From positions 1 through 37,153 of the forward strand of contig NZ_JALJRK010000050.1 of the NCBI RefSeq assembly GCF_024519725.1: DNA of 37,153 nucleotides, given 5' to 3'. Made by a program: the position numbers and the translations under genes. Positions 1 to 7,713 of this stretch are shown here, piece after piece (position 1 is the first letter of the stretch; every line of letters starts with the position of its first letter). This stretch comes from Microvirga sp. Mcv34. GTDB taxonomy: Bacteria > Pseudomonadota > Alphaproteobacteria > Rhizobiales > Beijerinckiaceae. Under the pieces are notes generated by a model. It saw only the letters and a program-made list of their open reading frames with translations, was not told the DNA's origin and searched no databases.

Positions 1-79
1 CCCGCCACCGCAACCTCATCTTTACCAGACAAGGCGCCACTCAAGTTACAAGGATGAGGGTAGGGTGATGTAACTGTTA

Positions 80-1252
80 TCACGAACTCGCGCAGGTCGC
101 CGCGAGCCGCCGCATGAAGGCGAGGCCCGCATCGAGCTGTTCCAGCGTGATGTACTCGTCCGGCTGGTGCGCCTGGTTGATCGACCCGGGACCGCACACG
201 ACGGTGGGGATGCCGGCTGCCTGGTAATGGCCCGCTTCCGTACCGAACGGGACGGTCTGCGTATGATTTTTGCCCGCGAGACGCAGCGCAAGGACTTCCG
301 CCGTCGAGCCCGGATCGGGCGCGAGCCCCGGCACGTCGGCATGAAGGATCGTCTCGATCCGACCGAACTCGCCGAAGCGGTTGAGGCGCTTCAAGGCAAC
401 CTCTTCCATGAAGCGGTTGAGGCGAGCAGGGATCTCCTGAGGATCGAGGCTCGGCAGGCCCCGGAACTCCCAATGGAAGGTGCAGCTCTTCGAGAGGATG
501 TTGCGGGCCGTGCCGCCCGAGATCGTGCCCACATGCACCGTCGTATAGGGCGGATCGAAGCGTCCGCTCGAGTCGCCGCGCTCCATCATGTCGTCGCCGA
601 TGCGGTTCAGCTCCGCGATCAACTCGGCGGCCGTCATCACGGCGCTGGCGCCGAGATAGGGCTTCGACGAATGCGCCTCGAAGCCGTGCACCGTGGTGGA
701 GAAGGTCACGACGCTCTTGTGCGCGTCCACCACCTCCAGCATCGTCGGCTCGCCCACGATGGCGGCTTTCGGCAGTGGCAGATCGTGTCCGAGACGGCGA
801 ATGGTATCGACGACGCCCAGGCACGTCGTCTCCTCGTCGTAGGAGAGCATGATGTGGATCGGCGTCGTGAGATGGGCGGCCAGAAATTCCGGCACCATGG
901 CGAGCGCCAGCGCATCGAAAGCCTTCATATCCACGGCGCCGCGCCCATAAGCCCGCCCGTTCTCCACGCGCAGCGTGAAGGGATCGGACGTCCAGGACTG
1001 GCCGGTCACCGGCACCACGTCCGTATGGCCGGACAGGACGATCCCGCCCCGGTCCTGCGGGCCGACAGTGGCATAGAGCGCCGCCTTCTCGCCCGTCTCG
1101 TCTGGCACGCGCACATAAGGCACGTTCCAGCTCTGCAGATAGCTTTCGACGAATTCGATCAGGGGCAGGTTCGACTTCGAGCTCACGGTATCGAACGAAA
1201 CCAGCTTCGCCAGCATTTCGAGCGGCGTCAGCCGCTGTCCGGTGGACATCAT
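80..1252 (-). CDS. argE: Acetylornithine deacetylase (M20 peptidase family)
   Basis: A 390-residue M20-family metallohydrolase that removes the acetyl group from N2-acetylornithine in arginine synthesis. The dinuclear metal site is visible: SGHTDVVPV (His76), GRGAVDMK (Asp108) and SYDEET (Glu140/Glu141, catalytic base and ligand). A dimerisation-domain stretch follows around residues 185-290, and the C-terminal half has FGTEAGHY and CGPGSINQAHQPDEY, the ArgE-type final metal-ligand His region. Length fits the family. The start is the first of two adjacent ATG codons, 6 bases after a GAGG ribosome site. The frame is open further upstream, but that part overlaps apaG and shows no ArgE similarity. 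It lies 8 bp after the apaG stop, so the two are probably co-transcribed. A related M20 amidohydrolase with another acyl-amino-acid substrate cannot be fully excluded. Confidence 0.9.
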   Translation of the reverse strand: MMSTGQRLTPLEMLAKLVSFDTVSSKSNLPLIEFVESYLQSWNVPYVRVPDETGEKAALYATVGPQDRGGIVLSGHTDVVPVTGQSWTSDPFTLRVENGRAYGRGAVDMKAFDALALAMVPEFLAAHLTTPIHIMLSYDEETTCLGVVDTIRRLGHDLPLPKAAIVGEPTMLEVVDAHKSVVTFSTTVHGFEAHSSKPYLGASAVMTAAELIAELNRIGDDMMERGDSSGRFDPPYTTVHVGTISGGTARNILSKSCTFHWEFRGLPSLDPQEIPARLNRFMEEVALKRLNRFGEFGRIETILHADVPGLAPDPGSTAEVLALRLAGKNHTQTVPFGTEAGHYQAAGIPTVVCGPGSINQAHQPDEYITLEQLDAGLAFMRRLAATCASS

Positions 1253-1260
1253 CAGGAACC

Positions 1261-1653
1261 TCAGTGCAGCACGCGTTTGGCGCGGGGAATGTCGAGCGAG
1301 AAGGCGGGAATTTCGGCGTCGAACGTTTCGCCGGTGGCGGTCTCCATCAGGTAGGTGCCCTGCATGGTGCCGCTCGGCGTCGACAGGGGACAGCCGCTCG
1401 TATAGCTGAAGCTTTCGCCTGGACCCAGGATCGGCTCCTCCCCGACGACGCCTGCGCCACGCACCTCCTGGACCTGCCCGTGCTCGTCGGTGATCGTCCA
1501 GTGACGGGCGCGGAGCTGGACGCGCTCCAGGCCCGTGTTGATGATCTCGACCGTATAGGCAAAGAAGTAGCGGCCCTGCTCGGGGGAGGATTCTTCGGGC
1601 ATGTAGCGGGGCGTCACCGTCACGGAGATGCCACGGGTCACAGCCTTGTACAT
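1261..1653 (-). CDS. apaG: ApaG domain protein
   Basis: A complete 130-residue ApaG (DUF525) protein, a single immunoglobulin/fibronectin-like beta-sandwich domain of about 125 residues. Characteristic segments are the N-terminal SVTVTPRYMPEESSP, RYFFAYTVEIINTG, RARHWTITDEHG, GAGVVGEEP and the C-terminal GTMQGTYLMET. In enterobacteria ApaG is linked to Co2+/Mg2+ resistance, but its biochemical role is unsettled and nothing here refines it. It is the first gene of a minus-strand pair with argE, whose start follows 8 bp after the apaG stop. It faces the divergent dCTP deaminase gene across about 210 bp that should hold both promoters. Confidence 0.93.
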   Translation of the reverse strand: MYKAVTRGISVTVTPRYMPEESSPEQGRYFFAYTVEIINTGLERVQLRARHWTITDEHGQVQEVRGAGVVGEEPILGPGESFSYTSGCPLSTPSGTMQGTYLMETATGETFDAEIPAFSLDIPRAKRVLH

Positions 1654-1864
1654 GAGCCTGCCTCACGCCGGTCGAAGAGTTCCATGGGTCCGTGGTACGG
1701 CGGCCTTCGGGTCCCGTCAATCGACCGGGAGGAAAGGGACGGGTGGGCCCTTGTCCCCGGGACTATCCCCAGGGCATGAAAGCGATTGAGAATTCCGTAA
1801 CAACCCTTACAGATACTGTCGGGCTCACCAATTCAATGAGGGCTATGCCCCTCGGAAGACAGTC

Positions 1865-2956
1865 ATGGTTGCGTTGAAGGACGGGATTCAATCGGCGAAT
1901 GCCATCATGCGCCTTGCCGAGGCGGGAGCCATCAAACCGGAGACCCCGTTCGCGTCCGATCAGGTCCAGCCGGCCAGTCTCGACCTGAGGCTCGGACGCC
2001 GGGCCTACCGGGTCCGCGCCAGCTTCCTGCCGGGGCGCAACCATACGGTCCAGGATCGGCTCGATCAGCTGAGCTTCCACGAAATCGACCTTGCCAAGGG
2101 GGCGATCCTGGAGACGGGCAGCGTCTATATCGCCGAGCTGCAGGAGCAACTGGCCCTGCCGGACGACCTCTCGGCCGCCGCCAATCCCAAGAGCTCGACC
2201 GGGCGCATCGACGTCTTCACCCGGGTCATCACCGACCGCAGCCAGGAATTCGACACCATCGGGGCCGGCTACCACGGGCGCCTCTACGCCGAAATCTCGC
2301 CGCGCACCTTTCCCGTGCTGGTGCGCACCGGCACACGCCTGTCGCAGCTGCGCCTGCGCAAAGGCGATGTACGCCTGAGCGACGCCGAGCTTCTGGCCGT
2401 CCATGAACGTGAGCGGGTCGTGACCTCCGCCGAGCCCTCCATCCAGGATGGCGTCGCCGTAAGCGTCGACCTCGCGGGTTTCGGTCCGGACAACCTCATC
2501 GGCTACCGGGCCAAGCGCCATACGGGCCTCGTCGACGTGGACAAGCCCGGCTCCTGCCGCGTGGCGGATTTCTGGGAGCCGCTCTATGCGGATTCAAGCC
2601 GGACCCTGATCCTGGACCCGGGTCAGTTCTATATCCTGGCCTCCAAGGAAGCCGTGCACGTGCCGCCGGATTATGCCGCCGAGATGGTGCCCTTCGACCC
2701 CCTCGTGGGGGAGTTCCGGGTTCATTACGCGGGCTTCTTCGACCCAGGCTTCGGCCATGCGGAGGCAGGAGGGGAGGGCGCTCGCGCGGTACTCGAAGTG
2801 CGCTCCCGCGACGTCCCCTTCATCCTCGAAGACGGCCAGATCGTCGGGCGGCTCGTCTATGAGCGCATGGCCGAGCGCCCGAAGGTGCTCTACGGCGCAG
2901 GCGCCGGGTCGAATTATCAGGCCCAAGGCCTGAAGCTCTCCAAGCACTTCCGCTGA
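1865..2956 (+). CDS. dcd: 2'-deoxycytidine 5'-triphosphate deaminase, two-domain alphaproteobacterial form
   Basis: A 363-residue protein of the long alphaproteobacterial Dcd type, which deaminates dCTP to dUTP and so feeds thymidylate synthesis. It is nearly twice the length of the 193-residue E. coli enzyme and consists of two tandem dUTPase-fold domains. The first (about 1-180) carries NPKSSTGRIDVFTRVI and LYAEISPRTFPVLVRTG followed by RLSQLRL. The second (about 195-363) carries SVDLAGF, PGQFYILASKEAVHVP, HYAGFFDPGFG and VLEVRSRDVPFILEDGQ. The start ATG follows a GGAAG-like ribosome site. It is divergent from apaG-argE and is followed directly by two strong palindromes. The assignment rests on family-level similarity judged by eye; whether both domains are catalytic is not visible. 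Confidence 0.85.
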   Translation: MVALKDGIQSANAIMRLAEAGAIKPETPFASDQVQPASLDLRLGRRAYRVRASFLPGRNHTVQDRLDQLSFHEIDLAKGAILETGSVYIAELQEQLALPDDLSAAANPKSSTGRIDVFTRVITDRSQEFDTIGAGYHGRLYAEISPRTFPVLVRTGTRLSQLRLRKGDVRLSDAELLAVHERERVVTSAEPSIQDGVAVSVDLAGFGPDNLIGYRAKRHTGLVDVDKPGSCRVADFWEPLYADSSRTLILDPGQFYILASKEAVHVPPDYAAEMVPFDPLVGEFRVHYAGFFDPGFGHAEAGGEGARAVLEVRSRDVPFILEDGQIVGRLVYERMAERPKVLYGAGAGSNYQAQGLKLSKHFR

Positions 2957-2969
2957 TCACACCGGCATT

Positions 2970-3001
2970 CTGAGCATCGTGCGAGTCCGCACGATGCTCA
3001 G
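2970..3001. repeat. Perfect 14-bp inverted repeat with 4-base loop
   Basis: CTGAGCATCGTGCG, a four-base AGTC loop, then the exact reverse complement. It begins 13 bases after the dcd stop and immediately precedes a second, longer palindrome. It could act as a transcription terminator or mRNA 3' stabiliser, but it lacks its own run of T residues. It could also be one unit of a dispersed palindromic element. Confidence 0.75.
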
Positions 3002-3002
3002 G

Positions 3003-3042
3003 GCATTTTTCGGTGAACCGTCTCCGGTTCACCGAAAAATGC
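3003..3042. repeat. Perfect 18-bp inverted repeat with 4-base loop (terminator or dispersed palindrome)
   Basis: The left arm GCATTTTTCGGTGAACCG, a TCTC loop, then the exact reverse complement. Only one base separates it from the preceding 14-bp palindrome. It lies between the convergent dcd gene and the small secreted-protein gene at 3088-3360. The T5/A5 runs lie inside the arms rather than after the stem, so this is not a textbook intrinsic terminator. It may still end transcription from both sides, or be a copy of a genome-wide REP-like palindrome. Confidence 0.75.
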
Positions 3043-3087
3043 AGTCAGCCAAAGAAGAGGGGTGACTTCACGTCAGTGGAGACAGCT

Positions 3088-3360
3088 CTAGCGGTGAGCG
3101 GCCCGCTTCTTGTGGGTGGTCTGATGCCGCTTGACGCTGCCGGTGGTCTGCGGGATGCCGAGCACGCCCTTCACCCCGCCGACGACGCCTCCGGTAACGC
3201 CGCCAACCGCGCCACCGACTGCCCCGCCGACAGGACCGGCAGCGCGATTGCCGACCGCGGCGCCCTGTTCGGCACCGCGTACGATTCCCTGTGCCTGAAC
3301 GGCAGCCGGGATGGAAAGAACGGCGAGGCCGATCGTGGCAAACAGAATATGTGCTTTCAT
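3088..3360 (-). CDS. Small secreted glycine-rich protein
   Basis: A 90-residue protein of unknown function. Residues 1-23 form a clear Sec signal peptide (basic MKAH start, hydrophobic FATIGLAVLSIPAAV, likely cleavage after VQA). The mature part has a Gly/Val-rich low-complexity stretch (about residues 28-68, with repeated GGAVGG and GGVVGG) and ends in a basic His/Lys/Arg tail (about 77-90). Such small exported glycine-rich proteins are common in Hyphomicrobiales, and some are envelope or stress associated. A GGAG ribosome site lies about 9 bases before the ATG. A weak EcfG-like promoter match is found 29-53 bp upstream of the start. The gene is monocistronic and convergent with dcd. Confidence 0.72.
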   Translation of the reverse strand: MKAHILFATIGLAVLSIPAAVQAQGIVRGAEQGAAVGNRAAGPVGGAVGGAVGGVTGGVVGGVKGVLGIPQTTGSVKRHQTTHKKRAAHR

Positions 3361-3692
3361 GGGGTTTGCTCCTCTCTATGGAGAAATCAAACCCAATGGA
3401 CCGGGGAGGTTCCTTATCGAATGCCCGTTCGCGCTCGTGGGGTCATGATTTCTTTGTCGTGCCAATCGGAAGGGCTGGTGCCGGTGCCTGTCCTCAACCG
3501 GCCTGAACGACCGAGCGAGCATTCCGTGGCGCCTGTCCATTTCATGCAGATATCGATCCCCGGGTTCGAACCCCAAGAAGGCGTTTGACGCCAACGCCGC
3601 CCCCTTGCTAGAAATGGAAGGCACACATACGGCACATGGCATCGTCGGCAGGACCTGCTGACTTGGCTAAGTTGCTGATTTTAAAAGTGTTC
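3361..3692. other. Intergenic stretch without a supported gene
   Basis: These 332 bases lie between the secreted-protein gene and tRNA-Gly. The left end should hold the promoter of the minus-strand gene at 3088-3360. Short overlapping open frames exist (for example 3376-3642 minus), but none has a ribosome site, a coherent protein character or known similarity. A GGGTTCGAACCC sequence near 3562 resembles a tRNA T-loop, but no tRNA can be folded around it. Confidence 0.6.
3389..3413 (-). promoter_or_regulatory. Possible EcfG-type promoter upstream of the secreted glycine-rich protein
   Basis: Read on the minus strand, GGAAC (3409-3413) is followed after 16 bases by GTTT, with the gene start at 3360 about 29 bases further on. 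The consensus for general-stress sigma factors is GGAAC-N16-17-CGTT, so the -10 half is offset by about one base and imperfect. Small exported glycine-rich proteins would be plausible members of such a regulon. This is a weak match. Confidence 0.3.
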
Positions 3693-3767
3693 GCGGGCGT
3701 AGTTCAGAGGTAGAACGTCAGCTTCCCAAGCTGAATGTCGTGGGTTCGATTCCCATCGCCCGCTCCA
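3693..3767 (+). tRNA. tRNA-Gly (anticodon CCC)
   Basis: A complete 75-base cloverleaf. The acceptor arms GCGGGCG/CGCCCGC pair over 7 bp. The D arm is GTTC/GAAC. The anticodon stem is TCAGC/GCTGA with loop TTCCCAA, which places CCC at positions 34-36 and reads GGG codons. The T arm is GTGGG/CCCAT with loop TTCGATT (one G-T pair). CCA is encoded at 3765-3767. No att-like duplication of its 3' end was found in the window. Confidence 0.97.
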
Positions 3768-4044
3768 ATTTCCCTTCAGAGGCCGAGACGCCGGAGCTGC
3801 TGCATCCCGAGAGGCATGCTAAGACAGCCCATGCTTGCCGCTATAGCCCGCTAATCCGCGTGGAAACATGTCGTGCTCGCGCCGATGCCGGGGGCATGGT
3901 CCGGAGACCGGCGAGTCCGTAGCGCGGCCTTGGATCCGGAAGGCAATCGGAGGCAGCTAAGCATTCCCTTGCGTTATGAAATCAGGTCCACTTTTCCGCA
4001 GGATGCGCTAGGCTTCACGAAGATCACCTTCATTGGGGGGCTTC

Positions 4045-5340
4045 ATGACCGGCTATGGCGACACCTATTATGCCCGCACACTCGCGGATGCGTCCCAACG
4101 ACCTTCGCTTACGGGGACGGTCGAGGCCGATGTCGCTATCGTCGGAGGCGGGCTTGCCGGTCTCACGGCAGCGCTCGAACTGGCCCGGGCGGGGCGGTCG
4201 GTCGTGGTCCTGGAGGCGGAACGGGTCGGCTGGGGCGCGTCGGGACGCAATGGCGGCTTCGTCGGTCCGGGCTACGCCACAAGCCATGCCAACATCACCC
4301 GCATGGTCGGCGAAGAGCGGGCGAAAGCCCTTCATCGTCTCTCGATCGAGGGCGTGCGGATCGTCGAAGGCAACCTCGACGAGCTCGGCATGACCGATAA
4401 CAAGCGCGTCTATGGCAAGATGAGCGTGCTCCGCTACGACGATCCCGAAGGCCTCTCACGCCAGAGCGAGATGCTGAAGAAGACCTTCGACTACCAAGTG
4501 GACGTGATGCAGACCGATGCCGTGCGGGACGTCCTGCGTTCCTCGAAGTATTTTCAGGCGCTCTACGACCCGTCATCCTTTCACTTCCACCCGCTCAATT
4601 ATGCGCGGTCGCTGGCAAAGGCGATCGAGGGGCTGAACGGCAAGATCTTCGAAGGCTCGCGAGTGATCGGCTGCGATTTCGATGGCGCTGAAAAGGTTAT
4701 CAGGACGGAAGGCGGTGAGGTCAGGGCCCGCGACGTGGTCCTGGCGGGCGGCGGCTATACGGACGATCTGGTGCCCCGCCTGCGCCGCAGCATTCTCCCG
4801 ATTGCAACCTATGTCCTTCTGACGGAACCGGCGCGTGAGAAAATTGCCGAGGCGGTGCGGACCCCGATGGCGATCAGCGACAACCGGCGCGCAGGCGACT
4901 ACTACCGCGTGGTCGACGGCGGAGCGCGGCTCCTCTGGGGCGGGCGGATCACGACGCGCACGACGGAGCCGCGCCGTCTCGCCGACATGATGCAGAAGAC
5001 GATGGTCTCCACCTATCCGCAGCTTGAAGGTGTGCGTGTGGAGACGGCCTGGTCGGGTCTCATGGCCTATGCGCGCCACCTGATGCCTCTCATCGGCAAG
5101 CTGCAGCCGGGCGTCTGGCACGTGTTCGGCTTCGGCGGACGCGGCATGAACACGACGGCCATCGGCGGGCGCGTGATCGCGGAGGGAATTCTCGGCACGC
5201 GCGATCGCTACCGCCTCTACGAGCCCTTCAGTCTCGCATGGAACGGCGGCCCATTCGGGGTTGCGGCGGCGCAGCTCACGTACTGGACCTATCAGGCCCT
5301 GGATCTTGCGAAGGAGCGTCGGGCGGCACGGGCCGCCTGA
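4045..5340 (+). CDS. FAD-dependent oxidoreductase of the DAO/PuuB-like family
   Basis: A 431-residue flavoprotein of the D-amino-acid oxidase/glycine oxidase fold. The N-terminal dinucleotide-binding site is VAIVGGGLAGLTAALELA (GxGxxG at Gly34/36/39), ending in VVVLEAE, followed by WGASGRNGGFVGPG. The C-terminal flavin-binding part has HVFGFGGRGMNTTAIGG. The overall pattern resembles gamma-glutamylputrescine oxidase and related amine or amino-acid oxidases, which oxidise C-N bonds and pass electrons to O2. The exact substrate is not readable. The ATG is preceded by a GGGGGG ribosome site; a TTG four codons upstream is less likely. The gene converges on the aap transporter operon with only 18 bp between stops, which fits a role in using an imported amino compound. 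Confidence 0.82.
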   Translation: MTGYGDTYYARTLADASQRPSLTGTVEADVAIVGGGLAGLTAALELARAGRSVVVLEAERVGWGASGRNGGFVGPGYATSHANITRMVGEERAKALHRLSIEGVRIVEGNLDELGMTDNKRVYGKMSVLRYDDPEGLSRQSEMLKKTFDYQVDVMQTDAVRDVLRSSKYFQALYDPSSFHFHPLNYARSLAKAIEGLNGKIFEGSRVIGCDFDGAEKVIRTEGGEVRARDVVLAGGGYTDDLVPRLRRSILPIATYVLLTEPAREKIAEAVRTPMAISDNRRAGDYYRVVDGGARLLWGGRITTRTTEPRRLADMMQKTMVSTYPQLEGVRVETAWSGLMAYARHLMPLIGKLQPGVWHVFGFGGRGMNTTAIGGRVIAEGILGTRDRYRLYEPFSLAWNGGPFGVAAAQLTYWTYQALDLAKERRAARAA

Positions 5341-5358
5341 CGAGGTCCAGGCCGGAGT

Positions 5359-6471
5359 TTAGTCGTGGCCGAGGCGCATACGCCGCTCCAGGAAGCGGCT
5401 GTAGGCTCCCATCCCGTATGAGAACACCAGGAACACGAAGGCTGCGAAGACGTAGCCTTCGAGGACGGCGATACCGACCCAGTTCGGGTCCGTCATGGCC
5501 GTGCGGACGGTGGACAGGAAGTCCAGGAGGCCGATGATCGTGACGAGCGTCGTGTCCTGGAAGAAGCCGATGGAGATGTTCACGAGCGGAGGGATGGCGA
5601 TCTTCAGGGCCTGCGGCAGAACCACGAGGCGCATGGCCTGCCAGTAATGCAGGCCCATCGCGCTGGCGGCCTCGTGCTGTCCCCGGGGAATCGCCTGCAA
5701 TCCGCCACGGACCGCCTCCGCGATATATGCGGCTGCAAAGATGATGATGGCGATCTGCGCCCGCAGCAGCTTGTCCACGGTGACGCCGCTCGGCATGAAG
5801 AGCGGCAGCATTACGGAGGCCATGAACAGGATGCTGATGAGCGGAACGCCGCGAATCACCTCGATGAAGATGATGGCGATCACCCGGATGGCAGGAAGTG
5901 TCGAGGAGCGGGCCAGCGCCAGCACGACGCCGAGCGGGAAGCCGAAAGCGAGGCCGACCGCAGACAAAAGGAAGGAGAGCGGCAGCCCGCTCCATTGCGT
6001 CGTCGGCACATAGGAGAGGCCGAATACGCCGCCGCCGATCAGGATTGCCGTCGCGGCGATCGTGACGCCCCAGAGCACGAGAAGTTGTCTGCTCCAGAAG
6101 CGCGGGACCATGGTGATCCCCATGGCGCCGAGGAACAGGATCATGGCGATGAGCACGCGCCATTGCTCGTCATAGGGATAGACGCCGAAGATCATGAAGC
6201 GCAGCTTCGCTTCATAGAAGGGCCAGCAGGCTCCATTGCCGACCTTGCAGGCCTGGGCGCCGCCTTCCGTGACCGCCCGGGTCACGAGCCAGCCATAGGC
6301 GCCCTTGGCGCCAAGCCACAGGATCCACAGGCAAGCCAGCGTGATCACCGCATTGACGGGGGTGCCGACGAGCGGCTTGAGCGTGCGATGCAGCAGGCGG
6401 TGGCCGATATCCGGTTCGCGACGAACCGGCATCTTCAGTTGGGCTTCGGCGATGTCGGTCGCGGTCGTCAT
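5359..6471 (-). CDS. aapM: General L-amino-acid ABC transporter permease AapM
   Basis: A 370-residue inner-membrane permease of the AapM/BztC type (polar amino-acid family). After a hydrophilic N-terminus and an early transmembrane segment (residues about 38-60) comes the family-typical insertion before the permease core. The core (about 165-360) has the cytoplasmic EAA loop (EAASAMGLHYWQAMRLVVLPQAL) that docks to the ATPase, and several membrane segments. The start ATG lies 3 bp after the aapQ stop, with AAGGAG inside the aapQ end, so translation is probably coupled. This is the last gene of the operon. The usual next gene, aapP (ATPase), is absent, and the convergent oxidoreductase begins instead. 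Confidence 0.92.
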   Translation of the reverse strand: MTTATDIAEAQLKMPVRREPDIGHRLLHRTLKPLVGTPVNAVITLACLWILWLGAKGAYGWLVTRAVTEGGAQACKVGNGACWPFYEAKLRFMIFGVYPYDEQWRVLIAMILFLGAMGITMVPRFWSRQLLVLWGVTIAATAILIGGGVFGLSYVPTTQWSGLPLSFLLSAVGLAFGFPLGVVLALARSSTLPAIRVIAIIFIEVIRGVPLISILFMASVMLPLFMPSGVTVDKLLRAQIAIIIFAAAYIAEAVRGGLQAIPRGQHEAASAMGLHYWQAMRLVVLPQALKIAIPPLVNISIGFFQDTTLVTIIGLLDFLSTVRTAMTDPNWVGIAVLEGYVFAAFVFLVFSYGMGAYSRFLERRMRLGHD

Positions 6472-6474
6472 GGC

Positions 6475-7647
6475 CTAGCGCTCCTTCAGCGCGACGCGGC
6501 TGTTGTACCAGTTCATGAACAGGGAAATCAGGATCGACAGGCCGAGATAGACGAGCATGAAGATCGCAATGCCTTCGATGGCCTGCCCGGTCTGGTTCAT
6601 GGTCGTGTTCGACACCATGACGAGATCCGGATAGCCGATCGCGATGGCAAGCGACGAGTTCTTGAACAGGCTCAGGTAGCTGCTGGTGAGCGGCGGAATG
6701 ATCACGCGCAGCGCCTGAGGAAGAATGACGAGGCGCATGGTCAGTCCATCGCGCAAACCGAGCGCGCGAGCAGCCTCCCATTGTCCCTTGCGAACCGACA
6801 GGATCCCGCTTCGCACGATCTCCGCGATGCCCGCGGAAGCCGACAGCGCAAGGCCCACCAGAAGGGCAGTGAATTCCGGCCTGAGCTGGGCACCGCCCGT
6901 CAGGCGGAAGCGCCCCTTCTCCGGAAGGCTGACCGTCAGATCGGGCTGCATGACGAGGATCGCGAGCATCGGCGGCGCCAGGAGGGCCAGGGCGACCCAG
7001 GGCCAGATCATGCGCGTCTTGCCCGTGCTGATCCGCTGCGCCGTCGCGCGGCGATGTACGAAAACGCCGAGAACCCCGCCGAGAACAAGCGCCAGAAGAA
7101 CGACCGTATGGGTGCCGGTCCACACGAGGGACGGCACGGTCAGGCCGCTGTTGCTCAGGAAGACGTGAGGCAGGATCTCCCAGGCCTCGCGCACGGCCGG
7201 TAGGCTCGTGACGATCAGAGCGTACCAGAGGAAGAGGTAGAGAAGCAGAGGCACATTGCGCAAAGCTTCCACATAGAGAAAGGCCAGGAGCGCCAGGAGC
7301 GGGTTGCTGGAAAGACGCGCGATGCCGACGACGAGCCCGAGGACCGTGGCGAGCACAACACTCCAGGCCGAGACCCAGACCGTGTTGACGATGCCGGCCA
7401 GGATGGCATGACCATAAGTGTCGGTGGGCTTGTAGTCGATCAAGGTCTGGCTGATCACGAAGCCCGCTTCACGGCTCAGGTAGCCGAAACCCGTCGCGAT
7501 ATTCTGCTCGGCCAGCTTCTGCGATACGTTCGAGAACAGGTAGAGTCCGAGGAGGACGATACTTCCGACGGCGATCACCTGATAGAGGATCGCCCGGAAA
7601 CGCAGATTGTACAGGAGTCTCGTTCCGCTCATCGCATCGACGCGCAT
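6475..7647 (-). CDS. aapQ: General L-amino-acid ABC transporter permease AapQ
   Basis: A 390-residue inner-membrane permease of the AapQ/BztB type, partner of AapM. There is one transmembrane segment near residues 20-40, then TM segments around 85-110 and 125-150. A family-typical periplasmic/insert region lies between about 150 and 250. The permease core carries the EAA loop (EAARALGLRDGLTMRLVILPQAL) and ends with hydrophobic GIAIFMLVYLGLSILISLF. The ATG is preceded by AAAGGA at 5 bases. It sits between aapJ and aapM. A 10-bp hairpin in the aapJ-aapQ gap probably keeps permease expression below that of the binding protein. Confidence 0.92.
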   Translation of the reverse strand: MRVDAMSGTRLLYNLRFRAILYQVIAVGSIVLLGLYLFSNVSQKLAEQNIATGFGYLSREAGFVISQTLIDYKPTDTYGHAILAGIVNTVWVSAWSVVLATVLGLVVGIARLSSNPLLALLAFLYVEALRNVPLLLYLFLWYALIVTSLPAVREAWEILPHVFLSNSGLTVPSLVWTGTHTVVLLALVLGGVLGVFVHRRATAQRISTGKTRMIWPWVALALLAPPMLAILVMQPDLTVSLPEKGRFRLTGGAQLRPEFTALLVGLALSASAGIAEIVRSGILSVRKGQWEAARALGLRDGLTMRLVILPQALRVIIPPLTSSYLSLFKNSSLAIAIGYPDLVMVSNTTMNQTGQAIEGIAIFMLVYLGLSILISLFMNWYNSRVALKER

Positions 7648-7679
7648 GATGATCCTTTCCGGATAGGACTGAGGAGGGA

Positions 7680-7703
7680 ACGGGTGGCCTCGCGGCCACC
7701 CGT
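7680..7703 (-). promoter_or_regulatory. Intercistronic hairpin between aapJ and aapQ
   Basis: A perfect 10-bp inverted repeat (ACGGGTGGCC, loop TCGC, then its reverse complement) in the 66-bp gap. In binding-protein operons such hairpins commonly protect the 3' end of the upstream mRNA or partly terminate, so that the periplasmic protein is made in excess. That role is inferred here. Confidence 0.6.
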
Positions 7704-7713
7704 CGATCTCAGG

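Noticed and set aside
1255..1277. GGAAC followed by CGTT near the apaG-argE junction
   Set aside because: The spacing is 14 bases, outside the 16-17 range, and it lies inside coding sequence on the wrong strand for the genes present.
3555..3575. T-loop-like GGGTTCGAACCC sequence suggesting a tRNA or tmRNA fragment
   Set aside because: No acceptor, D or anticodon arm can be paired around it on either strand. No tmRNA tag-like reading frame (such as an ANDN peptide) is nearby, so it is best explained as a chance palindrome.
3376..3642. Minus-strand open frame of 88 codons upstream of the secreted-protein gene
   Set aside because: It has no ribosome site, family similarity or signal/membrane character, and it overlaps another equally open frame.
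5647..7203. Long plus-strand open frame (518 codons) opposite the aapM/aapQ genes
   Set aside because: It is antisense to two clear permease genes. Its protein is Arg/Asp/His-rich with no domain character, which is typical of mirror frames in GC-rich DNA.
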